Assembly (NCBI RefSeq): GCF_015706575.1
Contig: NW_024037056.1
Coordinates: 2,194,109 to 2,258,108, forward strand
Source of the DNA: Patiria miniata
Lineage: Eukaryota > Echinodermata > Asteroidea > Valvatida > Asterinidae
Direction: 5' to 3'
DNA length: 64,000 nucleotides
Shown here: positions 48,595 to 59,369 of the stretch, piece after piece
Layout: the number at the start of each line of letters is the position of its first letter
How positions within the stretch are numbered: position 1 is the stretch's first letter
Position numbers and translations under genes: made by a program
The notes under the pieces: generated by a model
Seen by the model: only the letters and a program-made list of their open reading frames with translations
What the model was told of the DNA's origin: nothing
Database searches by the model: none

Positions 48595-49126
48595 TTAAAG
48601 GGAAAATACAACATTTGCAAACATCAAAAAATTAAACTACCAAATCATTTTTGAAATACCTTGCTGGACTGTTAGTGAATGACAGTGTAAAGCATCCTGT
48701 AAAATCATGGCACCTGGTACATGTATACTGTCATTTTCAAGAAAAGTGGTATTTTTGTATCAATTTCCAACGGTGGTCAGCCGACCACTGTTGGAAAAAC
48801 CCAACTATTTTTCAACTACTGCTCCAAATTTACCATTTTTTTCAGTTAAAATGTTGTTTGCTATTGGTTACATGTTCATGAACGGGTGCAGGCCAGCTAG
48901 ACTGGTTCCCTTACCTTACAATTTTCCGGCATCTATAAATTGATCCATTTCATCTTTATTGGAGTCAGGGAACCAGACTACTTGAACATTTTGGTTTTTC
49001 TTGGCTTTTCCAGCATTTCCAAACACAAAACTTCAAACATGTCAGTGTAACAATATTTGATCTATTATCTCAAATAGTTCATATTTGAAAATTACAGCAA
49101 AAGCCAATGATGTACATTCCCTTTAA
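48595..49126 (+). mobile_element. Kolobok-like TTAA MITE (family K), copy C
   Basis: It has intact TTAA at both ends, starting TTAAAGGGAAAATACAACAT and, inverted at the right, TTAAAGGGAATGTACATCAT. Central dyad at 48767-48794: arms CCAACGGTGGTCAG and CCGACCACTGTTGG, with G-C in place of C-G at position 7. It lies in the 14.7 kb intron. Confidence 0.82.
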
Positions 49127-49524
49127 TACATGTACATGTATCCTGCCCCCCCCCCCCCCCCATCAGAGGATGAAGTCACCCATGTTGTACATACAATTTG
49201 TTCATCGCGTACGTTAATGATCCTAACAGCATTGTCCTCGTAGGTGTGTACCTGTACATGTACGTGTACATGTAGCTGTTCACACGGACGGACAATGTAA
49301 TCGGTCCAACGGTTCCATATGTTTCGGTTTTTGTGAGACGTTGGCTTTGCGTGAAGAGCAATGAATGTTGAGTGCGCTCGTGAATGCTCCTCATTCATGT
49401 CTAATTACATGAATTACCGGTGGGGCAGTTTGACGACAAACGCATTGATTGCATGATACCGATATGATACCAGTACCGGTGTGTATGCAGGATACGAACT
49501 CATGCATATAATGTGGGTGTGTTC

Positions 49525-49615
49525 CTTAAGCCAAGAAAAAAAATAAACAAGTTTTTCATCCCTGCTTCCTTTTTCAGAAAATCGAAGAGAGTGGCCCTCC
49601 CCCTTCATTTTTTTT
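49525..49615 (-). mobile_element. Short fragment of the AT-rich TAAGGCC-type MITE
   Basis: TTAAGCCAAGAAAAAAAATA then CAAGTTTTTCATCCCTGCTT and CCTTTTTCAG resemble the left end of the family; the rest is missing. A similar fragment lies near 13299-13360. Confidence 0.4.
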
Positions 49616-49643
49616 CAAAATCCTGGACAAGAAACTATTACCA

Positions 49644-49884
49644 GGGCCTAATTATACGGTGCTGCTAAGCACACAAATTTTCTTAGCACAAAAAAAGTTT
49701 GGCTTATAAAAGCAGGTTACCAGCCAAAACTCCATGTGATTTTCATGCTAAGCAAACATCAGCTGAATACTAATCATGAGCAATATACATCACGTGGTGT
49801 TTTGGCTGGTAACCTGCTTTTATAAGCTTTTATTTCTTTTGTGCTAAGCAAATTTTTGTGCTTAGCAGCGCTGTGAAATTGGCC
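49644..49884. mobile_element. Fold-back element, GGGCC family, copy 3
   Basis: Left arm GGGCCTAATTATACGGTGCT with GCTAAGCACACAAATTTTCT and GGTTACCAGCCAAAACTCCA; the right arm is the inverse, ending GCGCTGTGAAATTGGCC. One internal unit, about 240 bp, arms about 95 bp. Confidence 0.8.
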
Positions 49885-50169
49885 GCAGCTGGCCTTACAT
49901 GTACATGTTGGAAATATTTCTCAGTCCCAGATTCATGTCTCATCATCATTTTTGCAAGTGGCGTCAGGTTGCAACATTTTTCCCTGCTCCTTCCGTCGAC
50001 ATACATGTATGGATAGTTCAGACGACGATTTCTTTCTGACTCGAAGTAGGTTTTGCAGTGATGGCGGAGAATCTGACAGTGAAGATGCATGGGTAATTTT
50101 CGGAAAGCAAATTTTCACGCAGACAGTCCTATTCATGCTCATTATGGAGAACAATTGTCCGACATGTTC

Positions 50170-50277
50170 AAAGTGTGGATTCGTAATTCCGAATCCACAC
50201 TTTACTAAAGATTCTTCGTTCCGAATCCACACTTTGTGACCAGTGTAACAGATTCGTAGTTTTGAATCCACACTTTT
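50170..50277. repeat. Perfect 14-bp hairpin plus two further direct copies of its arm
   Basis: AAAGTGTGGATTCG (50170-50183), six bases, then its exact complement CGAATCCACACTTT (50190-50203). CGAATCCACACTTT recurs at 50222-50235 and GAATCCACACTTTT at 50264-50277. Four copies of one 13-14-mer within 108 bp is far from random. Confidence 0.85.
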
Positions 50278-50922
50278 AACAATAGTGTGACGTCATACCG
50301 GTAGCAATGGTTTAATGCGTATAGATTCAACACTGTATATCCCAATATTCTTCAAGGCAAGCAAATACATGTACACCATGTACATGTATGCATACATAAA
50401 TGAGTCACATTCCCATATTATATTGGCAATTGGCATAGTTTGGATTCAGGGAAATAAAACATGATTGATTTGGTCCAGCCCGTCCGGTAAATCATTGCTA
50501 GAAGCGTGCTGGGCTTTAGAAGCTGTTGAATGAAATTACATTCAGTTTTTCCCCCACTGCCAACAGGTATGGCATGCGCTTGGAAAATTCGGAGGGGGAA
50601 ATGCTTTTTAAAACATAATATATGATATAGGAAAAAAAAAAAAATTCTTCTGACAAAATTCAAATTAAAAATACTGCTATGTACATACACATGGACATGT
50701 ACAATGTACGTGGATAAAAAAACACTATAAATACTGTATTAAAAAAACACCAAAAATTATTTTCATTTTTGACAAATTACAAATGTATGAAAAATACTGC
50801 TGAACAAGTTTGTGTGTTGCAAAAATATCCGCTAAGACAGAGTCGCACGGTAATACATGCATGTGTAATATTTTTTTTTGCAGAGCAGAAATATTCCCTG
50901 TTTAGCAAATGTTCTGTGCTTA

Positions 50923-50976
50923 ACCGGACTCGCTAAGCTCACCGGACTCGCTAAGCTCACCGGACTCGCTAAGCTC
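50923..50976. repeat. Three exact copies of an 18-bp unit
   Basis: ACCGGACTCGCTAAGCTC occurs three times in tandem without a mismatch. The minus frame reads Glu-Leu-Ser-Glu-Ser-Gly repeats, but no gene context supports coding. Confidence 0.95.
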
Positions 50977-51540
50977 ACATGGTCCAGTTTGTCCTCGGGC
51001 GCCATCATCAACTGAGCACTGTAAACCGGTATTAAGACGACTAGCTACAAGTGTTCCCAGGGCCACAGATGTGATGCCTATTGTGCAGGATCCTTCAACA
51101 TAAATTATCTGATTTTTTTGTTGTTCATCAAGTGTCCAAGGAGGATACAAGAGTGGTCACACTTGATGCTATATCTAGGCTGTAGGCTTCGATGCTTTCA
51201 AGGGCTACTGGCCTTGTGTTTAAGATTGGCTCATTTCAGGCCGGCTGGCTGCCCTCCCCCCCCCCCCCCACACCTCTTAAACTTGTGCATTTTAGAGTAG
51301 GAAATTATTGTGGGTGTTCGGATCAGGTGTGGGCAATCTGGCCAGTGGACTTGGAGGATCTTTTGGACAAGTACTGTATTATGTATCAGCCTTTAAAATT
51401 ATGACATGGTGTTTTAATTGGGGGGGGGGGGGGGGGGCTTGAATGTTGTTGGATGAAGGGGGGGGGGGATTGGCATGGGGGGTGGATATGCATCAAGCAA
51501 CATTGTTGCATCGTATATTAAAAAAACTATGAGGAAATAT

Positions 51541-51615
51541 AATTAACCAGATCTGTAATCTGGAGGTCGCAGGTTCAAACCCCGCTTCAGTCAATTTCTT
51601 CATTCAACTTATAAA
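51541..51615 (+). mobile_element. tRNA-derived SINE (family T1), 5'-truncated copy 2
   Basis: It keeps an anticodon-arm-like CCAGATCTGTAATCTGG, B-box GGTTCAAACCC and the tail CAGTCAATTTCTTCATTCAA. The A-box half is gone. Confidence 0.65.
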
Positions 51616-51826
51616 AAAAAAGATTCAAATGTAGCCTTCTCCAGGAGTGATTTGTTTTATTTTTACATTCTTTTGTGATTCAAAACTTGTATTCTGAACA
51701 TAATAAAGATTTCCAATTTGAATAAACCATAAAATTTGAAGTAAACAAAAACAAAAACAAAAAAACATCTTCATTTTTTCCCCTACAACCAGCTGCCCGT
51801 CAGCCATCGTTCTTTTTTGCTAATTA

Positions 51827-52347
51827 TTAAAGGGAATATACATCATTTGCTTTTGCTGTAATTTTCAGAAATGGATGGAATTGGGGGGTTGGAAACATAT
51901 AGCAAATATAGTTACACTGACTTTTTTGAGGTTTTGGGTTCGAAAATCCTATAAAACCAAGAAAAACGATCATTTTCCTGTAGTCTGGTTCCCTGACTCC
52001 ATATAAGAAGAAACAGAGCAGTTTACATACATTGGGGAATTGTAAGGTCAGGGAACCAGTCTAGCTGGCTCGTACCCGTTCATAGGTTTGTAATCGATTG
52101 CAAACAAGTGCGATGGTCAATTGGGGCCAGTATTTGAAAAAAAGCCAGTTGTTTCCAACGCTGACCGGCCGATCAGCGTTGGAAATTGATACAAAAATAC
52201 CACTTTTCTTGAAAATGACAGTATACCAGGTGCCATGATTTTACAGGATGCTTTACACTGTCATTCACTAACAGTCCAGCAAGGTATTTCAAAATAATTT
52301 GGTAGTTTTATTTTTTGATGTTTGCAAATGTTGTATTTTCCCTTTAA
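51827..52347 (-). mobile_element. Kolobok-like TTAA MITE (family K), copy D
   Basis: TTAA at both ends: TTAAAGGGAATATACATCAT at the left and TTAAAGGGAAAATACAACAT inverted at the right. Central dyad at 52155-52182: arms CCAACGCTGACCGG and CCGATCAGCGTTGG, with A-T replacing G-C at position 10. It includes the GTCTGGTTCCCTGAC and GGTCAGGGAACCAGTCTAG inverted pair common to the family. Confidence 0.85.
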
Positions 52348-52749
52348 GTTCCTAAACCAAGATTTAACTTTGAAATTTACTCAAAGTTTATCTTTGTTTG
52401 AACAAAATAGGATGTACCAGGTAGATACATTGTACACATTCACAGTGCATTGTACACATTCACATTAAGCTTGCATGAGACGACAATTCTCGCTTCAGCA
52501 TTCCGTGAAAGATGCGGTGAATAATGTCAAGAGATGGTTGCCATGGTATCCGCTAGGTTTACCGTAATCAGCAGACAGTCGACCTCTCTGATCTGACACT
52601 GTTACCTTGCAGTCCTTGAGATTTTCATGGAATTATGACTCAGACAGGTTTAGCGCAGACAATTTCTTTTTTTTGGAGATATACTATCTAATTTATTCCT
52701 CAGGATCGGATGAAAAATGCACTTACATGTTTTATCTGTATACACTCTG

Positions 52750-52832
52750 TAAGGCCAAAAAAAAAAGTCTCCGGTTTCTGGTATGTGCGCGCGTCGCCGT
52801 AGCCATGCGCGTCGGCAAAATGAAAAAGTTTT
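52750..52832 (+). mobile_element. Isolated end of the AGGCC-A(n)-GTCTCCGG element
   Basis: About 83 bp nearly identical to 38215-38292, including the CpG-dense GCGCGCGTCGCCGTAGCCAT block, then homology stops at GAAAAAGTTTT. No matching right end was seen downstream. Confidence 0.75.
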
Positions 52833-52868
52833 GGATGCCGTTATGGATGCCGTGATGGATGCCGTTAT
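52833..52868. repeat. Three copies of a 12-bp unit, GGATGCCGTTAT
   Basis: GGATGCCGTTAT, GGATGCCGTGAT, GGATGCCGTTAT begin exactly where the element fragment at 52750 ends. Confidence 0.9.
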
Positions 52869-52939
52869 TTACAGTTGCTGAAAATGTTATGTCACAGTTG
52901 TTGAAAATTATTCCAGAGTCCAAATTAACCCTAATGTAC

Positions 52940-53110
52940 CTGAATCCATCAAAATCCACACCCCCATTTCGGGGGATTTCTTCGGATTCAGGATACCTCC
53001 ATATTGAAAAAGTTGGGAGATTTTGATGGATCTAGGACATGAAGCCTAGCGGTACTGCAGGATTTTGATGGATTCAGGATACCTCCATATTGAGCAGTTG
53101 TGGGACTTTT
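52940..53110. repeat. Degenerate direct and inverted repeats of GGATTTTGATGGATTCAGGA
   Basis: TGAATCCATCAAAATCCAC (52940-52958) is the inverse of GGATTTTGATGGATTCAGGA at about 53061. GATTCAGGATACCTCCATAT appears twice as direct repeats (about 52983 and 53074). It may be the decayed relative of a fold-back element. Confidence 0.5.
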
Positions 53111-54172
53111 GATGGATTCGGAATCTCAACAGATTAACTCCCTGCTAACTGGTGAATTCTGATGGACTTGCTGGCCACCAAAAAATGTTTGCATGACAAA
53201 ATTGATGGATTTTGGCAGATTCAGGATACTTTCTAGTAAATATACCCACAGGGTTAGAGTTAATGGAACAAATAGTGCATAAACCTCACCGATCTGAAAC
53301 CAAATTCATAATTTTATGGTCAATATGAGTCCCTGTGAATACATGGTTGCACGTTACTGCATTGCTTCAGTTTACTATTTTATGTCAAATTGCAAAATCA
53401 ATATACATAAAGTGAAAAGTCACTTTCAACTTCACATCCACAACACACATTCTTTCCCACACCACCAAAACAACAACAGAACAGAAACCTGTCCTGGTTT
53501 TGTAAACAACCCACAAGAACTGGCACGTTCAGGCTTTCCTGGGGTCACCCAGATGCCACAGCCTGCTGGGGCACCCCTCTTTTGTGTTTTGTGGTCTGGT
53601 TCCTGACAATTTTTTTTTATGCCAGGAAGCAGTGTGGTTTGCCGCATGTATGCTTGGAATGTCAATGTCACTTAGCTGGTTTTTGTCACCAGGGCACCAG
53701 ACAATAGATCATGTTTTTAAGGTCAACTGTTTGGTAAATGCATGGGATTTATAGGTCCTATTAAAGGCACTGCTGGGCTTAGATACCCAAGGTTCCCCCT
53801 CCCTCCCCCCATTCCCCTTCACCCCCCCCCCCCCAAACAAAAAAAAAACAATACAAGCCTACTAGAGATGGTCCCACAGAGTGCATAAAATTGTATTCAA
53901 TTGATTCGGATTGGCTATTCACTGGAAGTCTTTTCATGCATCTGGTCTGTACAATGGGCCGGGTTTAGCCCATTCATTGATATTACAGGGTTATCCTATA
54001 TGATAGCACTGCCCGGCTCACATATAACAGTCAGTCATTCCATGAGATACTGTACTATGTAGGTACAAAGAGTCACTTGTGTGGTACATTTATGTAAGAC
54101 TGCTGTTCTTAAGATGTCTATTTCAGCGATTTACTCACTTTTTAACAACTCTCCAAAAAACCCTTTTTCCAG

Positions 54173-54395
54173 AAGACCCCCATTCGAAGAAACTCCGCGA
54201 CCTCCTCTCCAACATCCAACCGCCCGATGTCTACAACCGGCTGGCCCGCTCGGTCAGTGTCAGGTGGTCCCTGCCCCAGGTGCATTCTGGGAACGGCGAC
54301 TGCTGTCCGGACGACGACATCGATCTCTCCTCTGCCCGGTTTGAGCTGGTCCTGTCCGAGCGAAACCGGAGCGGGTCGTCGAAAACATTTTACTG
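54173..54395 (+). CDS. FNDC3A: FNDC3-like protein, fourth visible coding exon (start of first FN3 domain)
   Basis: The phase-1 join restores a Glu codon: ..IDENE-EDPHSKKLRDLLSNI... LLSNI followed by a Pro and an Ala-Arg-Ser-Val-x-Val-x-Trp run (RLARSVSVRWSLP) corresponds to vertebrate FNDC3A LLSNI then ARTVVLTWSPP, the A and B strands of the first fibronectin type III domain. The conserved FN3 Trp is present. SSARFELVLSERNR then fits the C strand (FELVLSE compared with YEVLIS). The exon ends in phase 2 within TTTTACTG/GTAAGT, where vertebrates have a Tyr just before the C' strand. FN3 domains bind proteins or act as spacers. By family architecture about eight more should follow, plus a C-terminal hydrophobic anchor, all outside the window. 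Confidence 0.87.
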
Positions 54396-54775
54396 GTAAG
54401 TTGACTGAAAATTGCTGCTTTTTAAATTGAGTTGACGCCCTCTATGGATTTGTCAAACTTTGTGCTTTTTTTTTTAAGAAGAGGCTGTCCATAATTAAAA
54501 AATAGTTGTGCATGTTTATAGGGCCAAGATTAGCATTTGTGATGTGATCAAGCTACATGAGTTGTTTGTCGGGAGTTTTCATTTGGAGATCAGGCCAAAA
54601 TAGGGCCGCTTCATCCCATCACTTCATCACATCTCTTGGTGTTCCGACGTCCATAATTTGTGAACTGAAGATGGTATCAGCATGCGGTTTTCACAGCAGT
54701 AATGCTGAGATGGTGCTATTTTCAAATCTGTAATGAAATTTTTTTTGACCGGGGTTGACAAACAACTCATTTAGC

Positions 54776-54918
54776 CAGGCATGCAACTTTTCCTCGGATC
54801 AGCTGATTTCCTCTTTTTTCACTTCCAATGTGTGCCATTGAAAATAGAAAAACACTGTACAAGGTCTTGGAAAGATTTGAAGTTCCTCTTTTTTTGTGAC
54901 TTCCCATTTGCATGCCTG
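54776..54918. mobile_element. CAGGCATGCAA-type MITE (hAT-like?), copy 2
   Basis: CAGGCATGCAACTTTTCCTC at the left and TTTGCATGCCTG at the right form a short terminal inverted repeat. TTTCCTCGGATCAGCTGATT is shared with copy 1. The flanks TTTAGC and TTTAAC may be a decayed duplication. Confidence 0.6.
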
Positions 54919-55603
54919 TTTAACTTGATCGCATCACATTTGGATTTGTCTTAGTCTTGTTTCAAGTTGCCACTGTGGACCAGTCGTTCTGTGCTTTCAG
55001 CTTGTTGTCCTTAAGCAAGGGACTTCACAGTAGTGTTTTTTTTTTTCGACAAGGATAAAAAAAGTTCGCTCATTGCATATGCTTGATTTGGAAAGAATCC
55101 TTGTGTTTTAAGGGATACCACAGGAATGGTCAACCCGAATGGAAGACTTAGCGACAGCTGGAATCAAGTCTAAATATGTACCGTCAACTACCCACTTAAT
55201 TTCCTAGCTTCCCTGCAGTAGCATTATGTACCTTGTGTGCCGTATCAACGAATGGCCCTTGCGCCTAAAAAGGACCGCTTCCGGTCTTCGGGCCGTATCG
55301 CGGCGCGATTGTGTTTGAAGTTTAAACTAATGGTGTTTGCACATGATATGTGCCGGGCTGTGTTAATTTGTTGGCTTTTATTACTCCAAAGGGGGTGGGG
55401 ATTGGGGAGAAGAGTTGAGGGGGTTTGAGGAGGGTTTACATGTACATGTATAACGAATCCTTGTTTGCACATTTCTTCAATTGTCGCACGGTGAACATGT
55501 ACATGTAAATTTGTTGGCTTTACCGTAGGGTGATTGGGGGAGGGGGGAGGGGGGGGGGGCAGGGGGTTGTGACGGACCCTATGAAGCAGTGAGGAACTTG
55601 GTT

Positions 55604-56073
55604 TTAAAGGGAATGTACAACATTTGCTTTTGCTGCAATTCAGAAGTAAATGGATTTGGAGGATTAGTATGTTATAGCCAATATTGTTACACTGACTTGC
55701 TTCATGTTTTGGGTTCGGAGATGCTGGAAAATCCAAGAAAACCAACCATGTTTTTGGAAGTCTGGTTCCCTGACCCCATTTAAGATGAAACGGAGCAATT
55801 TATAGACTTTGGAGGAGTGCAAGGTCAGAGAATCAGTCTAGTAGGCTTGCACCCCTTCACAGGTGTGTAATCAATATGAAAAATTGGGAGCATTTTTTGA
55901 AAAAAGTCAGTTTTCTCCAACGCTGGTCGGCCGACCAGCGTTGGAAAAGTTTTCTTGAAAATGTCAGAACACCAGGAGCCACGATTTTACAGAATGCACA
56001 ATCCAGTAAAATATTTCATGATAATTTGATCATTTCGTTTTTTGATGTTTGCAAATGTTGTATCTTCCCTTAA
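55604..56073 (-). mobile_element. Kolobok-like TTAA MITE (family K), copy E
   Basis: The left end is TTAAAGGGAATGTACAACAT; the right end is TCTTCCCTTAA. The 28-bp dyad at 55917-55944 is perfect (arms CCAACGCTGGTCGG and CCGACCAGCGTTGG). It is shorter than the other copies (470 bp) through internal loss. A frame reading across it resembles one over copy A. Confidence 0.83.
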
Positions 56074-56847
56074 ATATTATTTTGTCTTAATTGGTGATTT
56101 ACATACATCTGACTGTAACAGGTTTTCGTCGGTTTCTAAAAGGGAAAAGCGCAAAACCTCTCTCATATGCCACAAAAAAGACTCTCAGTAAAAACAGGAC
56201 AAGCCACATCTGTCAGCTTCCTGTGCCAACTACATTGTACGTGTTGCGCCAACTACGTGTTCTGTAGCTTTTAGCCAGGGACTGAAGCCCCTTCTTCCCC
56301 CGCCAATCCATCATAACACAGCACGCTGCTGTATAGGGTTGTTGAGCAGGGCACGAAGGATGGAAATAGACAGTGACTAACGGTCACATGGTCGTGAGGA
56401 GGGAAAACATCCACACGAACTCTGACCTCAGAATTCCTGTAGCTTAAAGGGGCTTCCACAGGCAGTGGGTGAAATTTGAGACAAAAATGCTTAAATCACC
56501 CATTTTGAGCTGTCATTTATGTACATGTACCGGTACATGTACTTAAAATTTGCAGGAATAGGAAAATATATCCCTGCCAATATTTGTGAAAGTTACAAAG
56601 TGTTTTTGGACATGTAACTGGTTGATTTTGATGATTTGCAATTGTTTTTTGCCAAACGGCCAAGAAAGTTAAAGGTATAAAAACGGCTTTAAAGGCTGGT
56701 TCATTCTTTACGTGAATGCGAAACAAATTTGACATTATGAAACGTTCGAAATTTGCCGGGAGTTGAAATGCGTTCAACTTTTGCAAATTCGCAGCGAGAA
56801 AACTTGCCATGTCGTTACCAGTTGGGGTTCGCGTTTGCTTTCGCATT

Positions 56848-57984
56848 TGCATAAATTTAGGCCTAGATTATATTTGAAATCCTTCGCACTGCTCCAGGTT
56901 GTCACTGGCTCTGCCTCAACATATTGACAATGATTCCTGGAGGATTTTGCAGGATTGAGGCAGTGGTCACCCCTCCAAGGACCACCTTCAAGAAATAACA
57001 GAGGATTTTTGAGGATTGTATGCAATCTTTACATGAAGGCAGTTGGAGGATTTTGCAAGATTGCGGTTGCATCCTAGCAAAAATGCCGAGGGAGTTACCC
57101 GGTAGGGTTAAAGGAGCATACTACAATAACATTGCAATCTTTTCAAGGATTTGGGAGTGGAGAAAACTGCACCTTTAAAAAAAAGGAATGTATTCAATGT
57201 AATTCAATTTGTACTGTGATATCAGGGTGGTATCCTATACATGCCACTGCGAAGGTGATTTGTATTAACATGGAGTCAGGCTTCTGGGAAAGCCAAGAAA
57301 ATCTTCGAAGTCCTTGAATTTTAAATTCCGGCCTTGGCTTGGATTCACAATGTACCAGTACTAGTATAACATTCGGCAGGAAATTTTAATTCATCAAGAA
57401 TTTAGGATGTGCGCAAGTGGATAAACACGAATGATTTATAACTTGAACATGTACAAATTTAAGAGGCACTCAACTGAATTCTATATCTGCAATTTTTCCT
57501 GCGTTTATGCAAAAGAAGTAAAAAAAAAAAAAAAAAAAAAATTACAAAAGTTCAATAAGTGCAACTTAATTAGTTTCTGACAGACTTCAAAACCAACTGA
57601 TTGAAGTTAGAGAACCCATTTCCACAGACTTTTTACTTTTTTGTTGCAAACATCCTCTTTGATTCAATGATTGCCTTACATTTACCCTGAGAGACGATTT
57701 TGAAAATTAAACCTAACTCCCTAGGCATATTTGCTAGGATGCAACCTCAATCCTGTAAACTCAATCCTGCAAAATCCTCCAACTGCCTCCATGTAAAGAT
57801 GGCATACAGCCTCAATCCTGCAAAATCATCTGTGATTTCTTGAATGTGGTCCTTGGAGGGGTGGCCACTGCCTCAATCCTGCAAAATCCTCCAGCAATCA
57901 CTGTCAGTATGTTGAGGCAGAGCCAGTGACATCCTGGAGCAGTGCGGAGGATTTCAAGTATAATCTAGGCCCAAATTTATGCAC
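56848..57984. mobile_element. Large inverted repeat, arms about 270 bp, spacer about 595 bp
   Basis: Left arm 56848-57113 starts TGCATAAATTTAGGCCTAGA and right arm 57708-57984 ends with its inverse. Shared blocks include CACTGCTCCAGG, GAGGATTTTGCAGGATTGAG, GGCAGTTGGAGGATTTTGCA and CTAGCAAA.ATGCC. The spacer is AT-rich with a long A run near 57522-57541 and no coding frame. A DNA-transposon or fold-back origin is likely. Confidence 0.75.
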
Positions 57985-59369
57985 GGCTGAGCATCAACAA
58001 CACAAGGTCCGGCCCAAGACCTTGACACAGTGCATCCTCCAAAATCAGCCACACATTTTTGCCATATAACGTAGCCTCAATCTGGAAATCTTCATTTCAC
58101 AAACAGGATTTTGGAGGATTTGGGAAGGTTAGAGTTAACATGAGCAGTCATTCTCTGGAACATGTTTTCAAAATGGACGCAGCGCCGCACTGTTATTTGT
58201 ATGATTTTTTTGTCAACTAAAAAGAAATACTTGCTCAGCACAATTACCAGTCGAAATGCTTGTACTTGTACTGCCTGAGACTGTTCTCTGCCAGTTTTTT
58301 TTTTTCGTCAAACCAAATTTGCTTAGAAATATTTGTCGTCGTGCTTTGTCATCCTGGGCCATGAGACAGTTTGTTTAATAGCTGTGAATAATGAGAACGA
58401 AGTCCGTTACATGTATTCAAATTGGGTGGCCAGTGCCTGCGTCGGCGAATCCTGCTTAGCGCACGATTGTCGGTGCTTTCAACACCTGCGCTTACCTTAG
58501 TAGCTGCCGGTACGCTGTGCATTCTGGACCCCAGATGTGTCAAGCATCAGCTTGTCCAGACGCTTAATGACCGCCAATGAATCTTGTGTAATTGGCTAAT
58601 TGGGTTTCAAGGCGAGTCGCCCACTCGAATACATCAGAGAGAGAGATGCGCCTCTCTTTTGCGTAATTTTTGGCCGTCAAATTGTCGTGAAGAATGCAAT
58701 CGGTGATTGTGCTGGATGCGTTCAGGCCTGAGTTTTGTTAATACCACCACCTTCACTCACAGCTTTAATTGCCCGATTTGCATAATATTTTCTTCCGAGC
58801 ATTTCTCCGTGAGATGTAGGGCCAGCAATGTTCTGCGGTACTGGAAGACAATGGAATTTAATGGAGTTCATCTTCTGAAACAGAATTCAGCGTTTTGGAA
58901 AACCTACAATGTGGGAACAAAAAGAGATGCAAAAAAATTGGAAATTAAAATATGTTTTGGAAACGTTTTTCAGTGTCAAGCAATATGTTATGATTTTGGG
59001 TTGTATTTTTTGTTTGAATTCTGTAAAAAGAAAATCGTTTTACCAACATTTTTGTTCCATCGTTTTTAAGTGATCGTCCACAACATGACACACTTGATGA
59101 AGCTGGAGACTTGGTTTTTCTGCACAACAGGTCTCTGCCTATAAAATGAAATTTCTGCTCAGAAAAATTGTGTTTGTTGTAGACAAATTGTATAGATGCA
59201 GCAAAAAAAAAAAAAAACACCACACAAATTACATTTCAGTGGAAAAAAAAACACTTTCACACTTTCTTGAAAAATGCAAAATGTTGTTACATGTACATAG
59301 GTCGCGTTTACAAAAATATGTACCCCAAATACATTTTCTGGGACATTGGCAAAACGGGGAACTGCCAAC

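Larger units (their letters stand above)
39446..54172 (+). other. FNDC3A: FNDC3 intron (14.7 kb)
   Basis: GTACGT donor to CCCTTTTTCCAG acceptor, phase 1. Repeats are listed separately. Remaining stretches (40065-41345, 42725-43560, 45260-47340, 47675-48590, 49130-49640, 50280-50920, 50980-51540, 53230-54170) are AT-rich with C or G homopolymers (for example 49146-49160, 51421-51437) and scattered TACATG runs. No coding exon was recognised, and the phases of the flanking exons fit without one. Confidence 0.75.
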
